Shown here piece after piece: positions 8,201-16,636 of a stretch of 64,000 bases of DNA. This DNA is from Saprospiraceae bacterium (GTDB lineage: Bacteria > Bacteroidota > Bacteroidia > Chitinophagales > Saprospiraceae). The stretch covers positions 61,540-125,539 of the forward strand of contig JABWBR010000009.1 in the NCBI GenBank assembly GCA_013360405.1, written 5' to 3'. A program made the position numbers and the translations under genes. The notes beneath the pieces were generated by a model. The model saw only the letters and a program-made list of their open reading frames with translations, searched no databases and was not told the DNA's origin. Each line of letters starts with the position of its first letter. The stretch's first letter is position 1.

Positions 8201-11200
8201 CGCCCGTCACCACGTTATCGGCCTGGGTGTTGCCGGGCACAAACTGGTCGAGCGGGAAATGCACGAGCAGATTGACGTTGTTGGGGTCGAAGCTGCAGTG
8301 CCTTTCATCGCAAAGCTGTGCGGCGGATAAAACGCCGTCCCACAGTTTGAATTCGTCGATGCGGCCTTGCCAGAAACGCGGCGTAGTACCGCCGCCGGCC
8401 CAGTTGCCGATGTGGAAATTTTGGGCCGTGCCATTAAAATTGCCGGCATTTAAGTTGACCATGCCGGCTACTGGGGCGCAGTCGAGGTAGATCGTTACAA
8501 AGTTGCCGTTTTTGACGGCTGCCACGTGGTGCCACTGCCCATCGCGGATGTTAACATTGGATTGTACAATGCCCGTTTGCAGGCTGAAGAATGTGAGGAA
8601 ATTGTCCTGGTCGCCTAGCTCAAACCTGGGGCCGTTCCAGCCAAGACCGAACAAGCGGTAGAGGAAGTTATCGGGGGGCGCCTGCTGGCGGTCATCCCTA
8701 AACCAGCATGCCACAGTAAAGTTGTTTTGTTGCGCAGTCGAAATCAAGGGGTTGGGCACGGTGACGTAATCGTCGACGCCGTCGAAAGCCAGACAGTTGT
8801 TGCTTACATCGCATATATCGACGCAGGCGATAACCGTTACGGTTTGCGTAGTCGATACAGGGCAAGCTCCACCGGTGTATGTATAGGTGAGGGTATGCGT
8901 ACCTACGCCCGCAGCGCCGGGGAAAAAGCTGCAGGCAGAACCGTTGCAGAAAACCCCAGGCCCCGAGAAAGTACCGCCTGAGGGAATGGCATTGAGGGCG
9001 ATGGGGGTTGCGTTAAGACAAATGGGTACAAGGGACGGCGGCGCGAAATTGACATTCGGCCCTACGGTTACCAGGATGATAGCCGTTACCATTTGTACAC
9101 AGCCGTTGGGGTCGGTATAGGTGTAGGTGATAGTATGGGTGCCCAATCCTGCATTTGCCGGATTGAAGAAATTGCCATTGACGCCCGGCCCGGAAAAGAC
9201 GCCGCCGGGAATGGAGACGGTTGTGCTTAGGTCTTCAATGGGGGCATTGACGCAAAGCGGGGTGGGAGGGTTGAATGTTAGCGACGTATTTTGCGGTAAC
9301 AATTGAATATCGTCGATAAAAACATACTTGTTGAAAAATGAAAATGTAGTGGGGTAATTGGCTATGATCAGGTTATTCAGCGGGATCACCCCGGTATAAG
9401 TAAATGTCGTTGTTATCAGATTCCACGAGCTGTTGGCAGGCACTGTAATTCCCGATTTCAGTATGGTTATGCCCGATAGTGCGGGTGTAAATGATGGAGT
9501 GCCTGGTATGGGAACCATCGGGGAAGGCGTACCGGCTATCAGGATATCCGTAGGGCCATTAAGTGGATTCTGTAGCCTTGCTCTAAAAGAGATGGTGTAC
9601 ACGCCTGCAACAATGGGAACTGGTAATGTGGTTTGTACCGACTCACAATCTTCTACCAGCCCGGTGGGCGGACTTCTATATCCCCATAGAGCGACGTAAT
9701 TATTATTTGGCGACCCGTTCCAAGTGTCTGGATTTGGCGGCGTATTGACAGTAACGACAGGAAATGTACAATTTCTGGAAAATAATTCTGGCGTACTACT
9801 CCAGTTATCCCAACAAGTTAGTTGAGCGGGGGGCTCTATTTGTCCACAACCGAAAGATAATTCAAACCCCGAATCGCCTACCAGGTTACAAGCAGTTGCC
9901 GACTGACATCCTGGTCCTTTAACAAAAATCCAAGCATAGGTAATATTCCCCTTAATGGCGCCGTTTGCCGGCACATAACGCAGCAGTTTGACGCCCGAAG
10001 TTGTAGCCGTGTATGTAAAAGAAGAGCTGGTTATGCCGCTTAGCGAACCACCGCCGAATACAATCTGCACACACTCCATGGAAAGCGCCTGGTAGTCGTT
10101 GGCCAACGCATTGCTAATTGTAATCGGTGTGTTAATATTGGTCATGTAAATGTACGTGCCATTGGAGCTAATGCCGTCGTTAACGCCGGCTACGGTAATG
10201 GGATTGCAAGCGCTGACGTTGTAATTGTGTGTATAAGGTTGCCCTGGAGCGTATACAGCATTGATCTTATAACCCAAGTCGCAAAGCACTTGTCTTTCTT
10301 CAGGTTTCAGGTAACGCTTCGCGTAGTTGGGGCCCCGGTCATTGGCATTAGACATCACATAGTACTGGTCGTTGGGTTGCGCAACAGGTACGCGGCATAC
10401 GTCTTCGAGGTGACTCAGCGAACTGCCTGATTTAAAGCAGTTTGGCGTAAATACTTTTTGGTTGACACTACCTGCGAATTTAATAGCCGTAGCGCAAATC
10501 GTATTGTTGAAGTCGCACCCGTTGTTATGCGGAGCCGGCTGCAATTCACTCGTGTTAACTTGCTGGTAATTAAACTGATAATCATACATCGAACAAGGCC
10601 CCGAATTGACGATAAGCGGAAAAGAAGAACCGGAGGAATTGCGCAAATAGGAATCGTAGCGGGTGTAATATTTGGCAAATTGCGGCGCCAAACCCGATTG
10701 CCCGGTAAAATTGATCAAGGAAGCAAATCCAAGCGCATGCGTCGCCTCGTGAAGGGCTACCGAATATAAATCAAAAAAGGTAAAGCCGGGAGCAGCAGAC
10801 AGGGGAAGTTCATGCCAGCTAATATTCGGATTGGAAAAATTGAAGGCCATAAACCCGTGATAGAAACCAGCCCCTGCTCCGCCTATATTAGCAAGTGGCG
10901 AAGTGACCCCGGTGTAAGCGTCAACCCCGGAATTGATGGTTTTCCATACCTGCCCGTCGACTATGCCGCCTATGTTGGGCGCACCCGCCGGCATAACGTA
11001 ATACGGGGTGGCCAGGCCCAGATAACCACTTGTTGCCGGGGATGTAATGAGTTGCGATATGTCGCGAATCCAGATATTGACCTTTGTGGCCGGGTTAGCA
11101 GGCACGATAAATGCCGACAGGTCGGAAAATAACTGGCAAAGTACATCTCGCCGGTCTTGTTCGTCCTGTGTATTGCCTTCCATACCGCAGCCCGGTTCAA

Positions 11201-12848
11201 AATACAGGTTGAAATACCCGGAATTAACACATAGCAAATTGCCGCTCATGGTTTCCGGAATCTGTATTTCGCTCAGTCTATAAGGATTGCCAAAGCGATC
11301 GCGAACGCGGTCAAAATGGCCCTCCGGCGATAAATTTGCAGGCGGCTGCATGCTGTCGTAAGGCATTTTTTCTACCGTTACGTTGAAGGTACAGGAGGTA
11401 GTAAAACCGCTCCCATCGGTTGCCGTACAAAATACAGGCGTAACACCAACAGGAAACACAGAACCGGAGGCAGGGCTGCAATCCAATACTACATTATCGC
11501 CTTCTGCACTTAATTCTTCGAAGGTGACGTACCTGCTATCTTCTTCGGGCTCAACCCGTACCTTAATATCTACACAGGTCAACACCGGCGATATCACACT
11601 ACAAGCCCCCTTCACCTGCCAGTTCGTACCGTTGGCATCTGTTGAACCATCGGGTGTCAGGGTGGTGAAATCCAGATACGTGAGATTGGGGCCTTCGAAA
11701 AGCGGGGAATAATTAACCAGTGTCACAGCGCTGGTATCGATGCAGAAGGCGTTCAGATCCAGGCCGGTAACGCCGATAAACCCGTCAAGTTGTCCCAGCG
11801 CATTGGGGTTGCCTTCCCGCCCGTCAACAAAGGCGATTTTGTTGTTGGGCAATAAAGCCATGGCGCCGGCAATGTAGTCGGTTTCGCCGTTTTCGAAGTA
11901 TTTGGTCCATTGTATGGCGGGCGTATTGTCTAATTTTACCACTACCGCCCGGTCAATCCCGGCGAAATTGCCCGTGCCGACTACGTATATATCGCCGTTG
12001 GCCGGGTTTTCCACCACTTGTTCGATGGTGCTAAGGCCGCTGATCTGCCGGGTCCAGACCGGGAACAGGTTGGCGTCAAAACGTATAACGGCGGGGTCGC
12101 CGCCTGACAGAGAGGTGCTCACGGCCAAAATATCGCCGTTGGCTGTGTAGTGCAGGTCGGTGAAAACAGACGGCACAGGGTCTTGTACAGCAGTTATATT
12201 GTTGAGCAAAAAGTCGAGGTAAAAGATCGCCCCCAGACCGCCGTTGCTTCCGGCCATCAGAAAACCGTTGGGCGTGATTTCCAGCGCCTGGTAAAAACCG
12301 TGGGGGCCCGGGCCGCCGTACATGTCGGCGTTGGTAACCATGCCAGTTACGTCGACTCGCAGCAACAACACATCTTCCTGATTGCTGGGTATCGAGCCCA
12401 GTACCAAAAAATTGTTATTCGTTGGATTCCAGGCTATGCGCACAAAAGCCTCAAACCCTGCCCAGTCGTAGGTGTCCAACCGGGTAAGGCCACCGGATGC
12501 AGAAAATACGCACAGTAAACTTTTGTTTGTATTGTTGGCCGGCAGAGTAAAGCCTACGACGAATAGTTCGCCTGTATTGGGGTTCACCGCCGCATCCGTC
12601 AACGCGGTAGGCGTTATAAGTTTATATGACCAGATCAACTGCCCGCTGGAGGATAAACGGGATACGGTGCCGTGGCCGTCGTCGCTCCCCAATACGTACA
12701 GATCATTGTTGTAAGGTATTACTTTCGTAAAATAATTATCCTGCCCATTGCCGTAGATGCGCTGGAATTGCGCATCAGCGACAACTGCCGAGAGGGTAAT
12801 CGCCAGCAAAAGCGCTAATAGCCTTGGGAATAGGTGTGCGTATCTCAT
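5253..12848 (-). CDS. Giant T9SS-sorted protein with HYR, metallopeptidase-like and LamG domains
   Basis: A 2531-residue protein with a signal peptide ending near VVADAQ (about residue 27). In order: a propeller-like region of repeated 'value/time report' strands (30-410); a HYR domain (425-490); a metallopeptidase-like segment (495-880) with HEATHALGF at about 700, a later SLSHLED and a DLGY end; a jelly-roll-like segment (985-1180); two GGxFSGPGV..GTHTxTYTYT repeats (1190-1340); a LamG domain (1350-1530); a second propeller-like region (1580-1920); cysteine-rich PKD-like modules (2050-2250); and a T9SS sorting domain (about 2450-2531) with YPNPNTGQF and PAGMYFVKV. It is predicted to be exported by Sec, passed through T9SS and cell-surface attached or released. 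It is third in an operon, 21 bp after the 1241-residue gene. Its C-terminal module is nearly identical to that of the 2506-residue protein at 19258-26778. Confidence 0.9.
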   Translation of the reverse strand: MRYAHLFPRLLALLLAITLSAVVADAQFQRIYGNGQDNYFTKVIPYNNDLYVLGSDDGHGTVSRLSSSGQLIWSYKLITPTALTDAAVNPNTGELFVVGFTLPANNTNKSLLCVFSASGGLTRLDTYDWAGFEAFVRIAWNPTNNNFLVLGSIPSNQEDVLLLRVDVTGMVTNADMYGGPGPHGFYQALEITPNGFLMAGSNGGLGAIFYLDFLLNNITAVQDPVPSVFTDLHYTANGDILAVSTSLSGGDPAVIRFDANLFPVWTRQISGLSTIEQVVENPANGDIYVVGTGNFAGIDRAVVVKLDNTPAIQWTKYFENGETDYIAGAMALLPNNKIAFVDGREGNPNALGQLDGFIGVTGLDLNAFCIDTSAVTLVNYSPLFEGPNLTYLDFTTLTPDGSTDANGTNWQVKGACSVISPVLTCVDIKVRVEPEEDSRYVTFEELSAEGDNVVLDCSPASGSVFPVGVTPVFCTATDGSGFTTSCTFNVTVEKMPYDSMQPPANLSPEGHFDRVRDRFGNPYRLSEIQIPETMSGNLLCVNSGYFNLYFEPGCGMEGNTQDEQDRRDVLCQLFSDLSAFIVPANPATKVNIWIRDISQLITSPATSGYLGLATPYYVMPAGAPNIGGIVDGQVWKTINSGVDAYTGVTSPLANIGGAGAGFYHGFMAFNFSNPNISWHELPLSAAPGFTFFDLYSVALHEATHALGFASLINFTGQSGLAPQFAKYYTRYDSYLRNSSGSSFPLIVNSGPCSMYDYQFNYQQVNTSELQPAPHNNGCDFNNTICATAIKFAGSVNQKVFTPNCFKSGSSLSHLEDVCRVPVAQPNDQYYVMSNANDRGPNYAKRYLKPEERQVLCDLGYKINAVYAPGQPYTHNYNVSACNPITVAGVNDGISSNGTYIYMTNINTPITISNALANDYQALSMECVQIVFGGGSLSGITSSSFTYTATTSGVKLLRYVPANGAIKGNITYAWIFVKGPGCQSATACNLVGDSGFELSFGCGQIEPPAQLTCWDNWSSTPELFSRNCTFPVVTVNTPPNPDTWNGSPNNNYVALWGYRSPPTGLVEDCESVQTTLPVPIVAGVYTISFRARLQNPLNGPTDILIAGTPSPMVPIPGTPSFTPALSGITILKSGITVPANSSWNLITTTFTYTGVIPLNNLIIANYPTTFSFFNKYVFIDDIQLLPQNTSLTFNPPTPLCVNAPIEDLSTTVSIPGGVFSGPGVNGNFFNPANAGLGTHTITYTYTDPNGCVQMVTAIILVTVGPNVNFAPPSLVPICLNATPIALNAIPSGGTFSGPGVFCNGSACSFFPGAAGVGTHTLTYTYTGGACPVSTTQTVTVIACVDICDVSNNCLAFDGVDDYVTVPNPLISTAQQNNFTVACWFRDDRQQAPPDNFLYRLFGLGWNGPRFELGDQDNFLTFFSLQTGIVQSNVNIRDGQWHHVAAVKNGNFVTIYLDCAPVAGMVNLNAGNFNGTAQNFHIGNWAGGGTTPRFWQGRIDEFKLWDGVLSAAQLCDERHCSFDPNNVNLLVHFPLDQFVPGNTQADNVVTGGLDGALTNFNYNGATSDWVDRGRDLLPVCNPSTFAQLEGNNRRNISGRSKVYDSDIFTAGLEYIPPPPPQSTQTYYPVFSRRRPDGSIKWRTILPVQGVISDFIRTDEGCYLLVGHTPNFANGNRSFIARIDPTGALDWLHEHEFGGRESLSRIIRSDNPDNPSFPYVVCGIARSLNATGPGSTYNDVLLFTIDNQGTIDWFSELGDLAGFPTNDFFNVDLINYQGGYALTGTFLNNFAVQLPLIFYTDNAGFQLATSRQYQSGLSFLDIEPAVIGSGMIIGAQTSGGDAVLAKVDANGAQVWARLFPNMTNIRKLVLMSNGDIFALGQRDGTSGQYRNAIIKVRDLGNNVSVLWQKHAELTTITTPSNTETNWTPADLVWYSSKMFFFTDSRLNNSNGFGSEDIGAILYELDLSPDICPFTKEPSITAQTYTLTPSQMPALSNVSVTPLPPVIHNNWTPLVLSDTSLCSNSCQCEFANLQFSKIGLSFPNWLKPVSGCGLAPVALPGCPGEIVPIRFSGRLKCKGGCGFSGLSWAVTDPNGGPVTSGASNTPNFVIHLTLSMLQTPGTYTITMNGQCGGVACTCVVQFTVPQCPPPCTCTQPGFSNAVNGGFLWVQLPNCKFQLTPRYLGNCDNVTWTVSQTGGSTTTIAGTVGNANVNYTFPNSGQYVVCMTVQRIDPLGNICTATRCQTLNVDCSLLAHSPGDLGSRDNPCDESVIQNGGFTEGAEAGGLAEEGLLEQWDYSGGNPEISLEAGKLDTNLVRLRGNGGFADLLFQDSLSLIAHDSLSFSIALRPNPALVLPGTELVVRLSAQRQDNVPCDEISCIELMRLPIPELEMPVWLTAGSFVNLGAEVLPYLTVHVENPFFDDDVALQSVVDIDNICLSGTEIIISTEQPGMAELKVRLYPNPNTGQFTLDWQGAPWPEGRVEIAGPLGQALRSFSIPEGAAQMEVQIADLPAGMYFVKVLSEGRVVKVMRVVKR

Positions 12849-12869
12849 TTTATTTTCATTTTAAGGTCT

Positions 12870-15800
12870 TCAATTTTTTACAATCTTCGCCACATTCAAC
12901 TGCCCGCCCGCCGATTCTATTTTTATAAAATACATGCCGGCAGGCAGGTCTTCCATGCTGATGTTCATCTCGGTGACCACATCGGGTACTTCCAACTGGC
13001 GCAATATGATCCCCATTGGGTCTATCAGGAATAACCGGGCATCACGGGGCACTTCGCCAATCCATTCTACGGTTATTCCGCCCTTGGTGGGGTTGGGATA
13101 AACACGAATCGGGCTGAGTGCTTTGGGCGCCAATTCCTCTACCGATATGATGACTCCGCATTCCGAGCGAGCGTTGAGCTGCCCACTCTGGCAGGGCAAC
13201 AGGTGGAATTGCGTAATCTTAATACAGCCGTTGCAATCCGATTCCAGAAAATAGATCCCGCCGGTTGTCACCGTTAGGGACGACATCGTTCCAATGACCT
13301 GCCCGGGAACCCAAACGTTGTTGAATGAATCAAAAACTGCGTCGTACCAGGTGTAGGTGCACAGGTCGAGACAAGGTTTGTTGGGCGGTACAACCATCAC
13401 GGCCATCAAGGTCACCGGGGTGTTGTCGCAAATGAAACAAGGGCCTAAGATCACCGGCTCACAGGGCGGGTCTATAGGTATGTGGCCGGTCTGGGCGATG
13501 TTGTTGGGGCAACAATCGTCTTTTACAATGGCGTAGTAATTGCCGGCAAGCGGTGTGCCCGTCCAGGTAAAGGTGGCTGTAGGTAATGAGGTCTGGGTAG
13601 TGCCTATCAAAAAGCCGTTTAGGTACCATTCTACGGTATGGGTGCAAGAACAGGACGTGCCGCAGCCCTGGATGGTGCAAGGCGTAAAATCTACGTTGAG
13701 CGTCACCTGCTGATCGCGGCAAGGGTCGGGAACGGCGGTAAAATTGACGATGGCCAGCGGGTTTTTTACCTCGATCTTGTATTCTTCCCGCTCGGGCGGA
13801 CAAACGCCGTTGCTCGCTTCTACGATATACCAACCCGACTGGTACAGTTTGTTGGTGTTGAAAGTAGGGTTCATCATACCTGTAATGGGGATCGGAGCGG
13901 AGGGGCCGCCCACGCAATCGCGGAAATGCCAGGTCCACTTGGGCGGAGCGCCGGCGCAGGTGGGTGTGAAAGTTAAGGTAGCATCCTCGCCGGGGCAAAA
14001 CGGCTGCGACTCCAGTGGATCCATTGCAAGCGTACCAACAGCAGCAGTCGAGCTGTACAACCTGATGCGCGCCTGGCAGTCGCGCTGCCCGCATTCGTCG
14101 GTGATGCGCACGGTGTAGAAAAAGTCTTCATAACAATTGGCCGGGTTAGCCATCGACAGGGCCAGCGTGGGCTGGTAGGGGCCGGGGCCGCTGTACACAT
14201 GCATGCCATTGGGATCGTACCAGTCGATAGTAGGCGGACAGGCGTTGGCCGGTGAATTCAGATTAAGAGTGAGCAAACCCGGCACAATGGGCGTGCCCGT
14301 ATAACAGGTGTCGATACCGGTAATATCGCAAGTGCTGGGCGCGCACAGGGTCACCATGGCAACATTGAAAGTGAGCATGGTACAGGGCCCGTCATTGAGA
14401 TGCACAACGACGTATACGCATAGGTCGGTTTTGAGGGTTTTGGGGTTCAAATGCAAGGGTTCCAGCACGTTGGTCAGGTTGTCCTGATAAGGCGTGCCGG
14501 TGAAAGTTGCAGGGCAAATACCGCTGGCCGGCTTGGGCTGTACGTACCAACTTACCTGCGAGATGTTGTTCAGCGGCGGCCAGTTGCTCACCTGTATCGG
14601 CACGTCGTAGCTTACGTCGTCTTTACATACCACATGGTCGGCTACGGCTATCGTTTTGCAACATATAGTCGGTATGGATACTGGCAGCGTACAGGTATAG
14701 GGTAGGTTAGTACCCGGACAAATACAACTGGTCTGCACGCTGAGGTTCAGGCTGAGCGGCACAATCGGCGTTGTAAACAAGGCTGTACCCGTGATGGTTA
14801 TACTGCTCGCAGTGGAGTTGCAAGTATACGGCCCCAGCGCTACCCCTGTGCCGGCCGTTACGGTACAAGCACACGCTGTAGACCCCAACGGATTGCTGAT
14901 AGTGACGCTGTAATTGTATTCATTTGGATTACTGCCGCAGGTTATCATGGTGGAGTTCACTTGCCCGCAACAGGTGCTGGGCACGGTGATGGTGTGCGCT
15001 ACCTCACAAACGTTGCCGAAGGGATCGGTGATTATCACACAAGCAGTAAAAACGCCTCCGCCACAAGGATAGGTAAAGGAAGCTATCGGATTATTGGTCA
15101 CTAGATCCGGTAGACCGCCGTCACATAGGAAATCCCATTGATAAGAGTAGGTGCCGGGGATTGGATTGGGGCAACTGGCATCAAACTGCACTTGGAAGCA
15201 GTTGCTCGTAGTCCAGGTGAAATCACAAGGACAAGGCGGCTGAGCCGTAGCGCAAAAATCGATGGCCCCATCCATCATGGGGTTGATAATGGGCGGCGAA
15301 GTAAACGTCGGATTTATCGGCTGGTCGGTTACTGTTATACTGATCGGCGTAATGGGTAAGGCCGTGGAGTCTCTAGGAAAATCAAACACACAACTGGAAG
15401 GAAATCCCAGGTTGAGGTCGTAATTGCCTACGAGCATATCCCAGCTTCCATACTGGGACGGATTCTGAACCCGCGCGTCGGCGTAAAAGATGCGATCGTG
15501 GGTGGGCGTTACCGAAATAACGCCGTTGCCATAAGTCGACTCGGCCTTGCCGAGGTCTTCCAGGTATCTGGCCCAGTCAACCGACAGGTCTACTATGCCG
15601 GCGTGCGAAAAGTAGTTGATCTTGTGAACAACCTGGTAGTTTTTTGTCAGCGAAGGAGCTATATTTTTGCTTTCGCCAATAACGTAAAACTTGCCAAATT
15701 GATCCTGCCATACATCTTTAAAATTAATAATATTACTAAAACGCAAACTGGAAAAACCGCCTGATGCGGAAGTAAAGGCGGGGTTCAGCGTAATGATAAA

Positions 15801-16595
15801 AGCCTGGTTATTGGCAAAATCTTCTCCCACGATCATCAAAAATCCGTTTTGCAGTTCGATGCCGTCATAGATGTCCAGGTTATTAGGATAGCGATAGGCA
15901 TTGTTTACCACGCCCGTTATGCCGTTTACCCTTACCAGTGCGCCGTCGTTGTTGGTTACGTTGCCCGTCAGGATTACGTCGCTGCCGTAGGCGAACAGGC
16001 CCCGGTGGAATTCGTCGTCGGTAGGGTTGCTGGAATAAGCGTATTCTTTGGCCCAGTTGACCGTGCCGTTAATATCAATATTGAATAAAACGACCACATC
16101 CAGGCTGGAAGGGTTTGTCGAAGGATTTTTAGTTCCCGTTATGTAAAATGGAAAGCCGGCGACAGGCGGATTGGGGTGCCGGATAATCCGGTTGAAATGC
16201 TCCCTGCCCGGCTGATTATACCTGCGAAAAAAGATAGGCGTTCCGCCGCCCGTTATTTTAAAAATAAAGGAATTATTGTCTAGCGTTGAAGAAAACGGGT
16301 AGGTATAACCCACGCCCAGTATTTCATCGGTTGCCGGCTCGTAGTCAAAGTCGGTGATATGGGTTTGTAATTCAAATATTTTTTCCCACATAATAGCCCC
16401 GGTATTGGGGTTGAATTTGGTGAAAGTGGCAAATTCAGCGCCGCCGATGAGCTTAAACCCGGCTACATAAACGCCGTCGTGAAAGGCTTTGACTACCGTA
16501 GGCCGGTTTTCTTCGTTGCTGCCGTATATTTTTTCAAATTGGGCATGGAGTTGTGTGGACAATGCCAGTAGGAAGAAGATATATAACTTTTTCAT
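12870..16595 (-). CDS. T9SS-sorted protein with N-terminal propeller and PKD domain
   Basis: A 1241-residue protein with a signal peptide (MKKLYIFFLLALSTQLHAQ). The N-terminal part, to about residue 420, has repeated strand patterns like those in the two giant proteins (QFEKIYGSNEENRP versus QFQRIYGNGQDNY), probably a beta-propeller. A PKD-like module with YSYQWDFLCDGG lies at about 454-544. Cysteine-rich Ig/PKD-like modules with CCG and CxCxC clusters follow. The T9SS sorting domain starts at about 1161 (YPNPTKGGITVEW) and ends LPAGMYFIKI..VAKIVKN. It is second gene of the operon 19033-4196, 41 bp after the LamG gene. It is probably a surface adhesin; the ligand is unknown. Confidence 0.88.
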   Translation of the reverse strand: MKKLYIFFLLALSTQLHAQFEKIYGSNEENRPTVVKAFHDGVYVAGFKLIGGAEFATFTKFNPNTGAIMWEKIFELQTHITDFDYEPATDEILGVGYTYPFSSTLDNNSFIFKITGGGTPIFFRRYNQPGREHFNRIIRHPNPPVAGFPFYITGTKNPSTNPSSLDVVVLFNIDINGTVNWAKEYAYSSNPTDDEFHRGLFAYGSDVILTGNVTNNDGALVRVNGITGVVNNAYRYPNNLDIYDGIELQNGFLMIVGEDFANNQAFIITLNPAFTSASGGFSSLRFSNIINFKDVWQDQFGKFYVIGESKNIAPSLTKNYQVVHKINYFSHAGIVDLSVDWARYLEDLGKAESTYGNGVISVTPTHDRIFYADARVQNPSQYGSWDMLVGNYDLNLGFPSSCVFDFPRDSTALPITPISITVTDQPINPTFTSPPIINPMMDGAIDFCATAQPPCPCDFTWTTSNCFQVQFDASCPNPIPGTYSYQWDFLCDGGLPDLVTNNPIASFTYPCGGGVFTACVIITDPFGNVCEVAHTITVPSTCCGQVNSTMITCGSNPNEYNYSVTISNPLGSTACACTVTAGTGVALGPYTCNSTASSITITGTALFTTPIVPLSLNLSVQTSCICPGTNLPYTCTLPVSIPTICCKTIAVADHVVCKDDVSYDVPIQVSNWPPLNNISQVSWYVQPKPASGICPATFTGTPYQDNLTNVLEPLHLNPKTLKTDLCVYVVVHLNDGPCTMLTFNVAMVTLCAPSTCDITGIDTCYTGTPIVPGLLTLNLNSPANACPPTIDWYDPNGMHVYSGPGPYQPTLALSMANPANCYEDFFYTVRITDECGQRDCQARIRLYSSTAAVGTLAMDPLESQPFCPGEDATLTFTPTCAGAPPKWTWHFRDCVGGPSAPIPITGMMNPTFNTNKLYQSGWYIVEASNGVCPPEREEYKIEVKNPLAIVNFTAVPDPCRDQQVTLNVDFTPCTIQGCGTSCSCTHTVEWYLNGFLIGTTQTSLPTATFTWTGTPLAGNYYAIVKDDCCPNNIAQTGHIPIDPPCEPVILGPCFICDNTPVTLMAVMVVPPNKPCLDLCTYTWYDAVFDSFNNVWVPGQVIGTMSSLTVTTGGIYFLESDCNGCIKITQFHLLPCQSGQLNARSECGVIISVEELAPKALSPIRVYPNPTKGGITVEWIGEVPRDARLFLIDPMGIILRQLEVPDVVTEMNISMEDLPAGMYFIKIESAGGQLNVAKIVKN

Positions 16596-16636
16596 TTTCT
16601 GAAATTTAGCTTTTTGAAAATGGGTGCAATCTGCGT

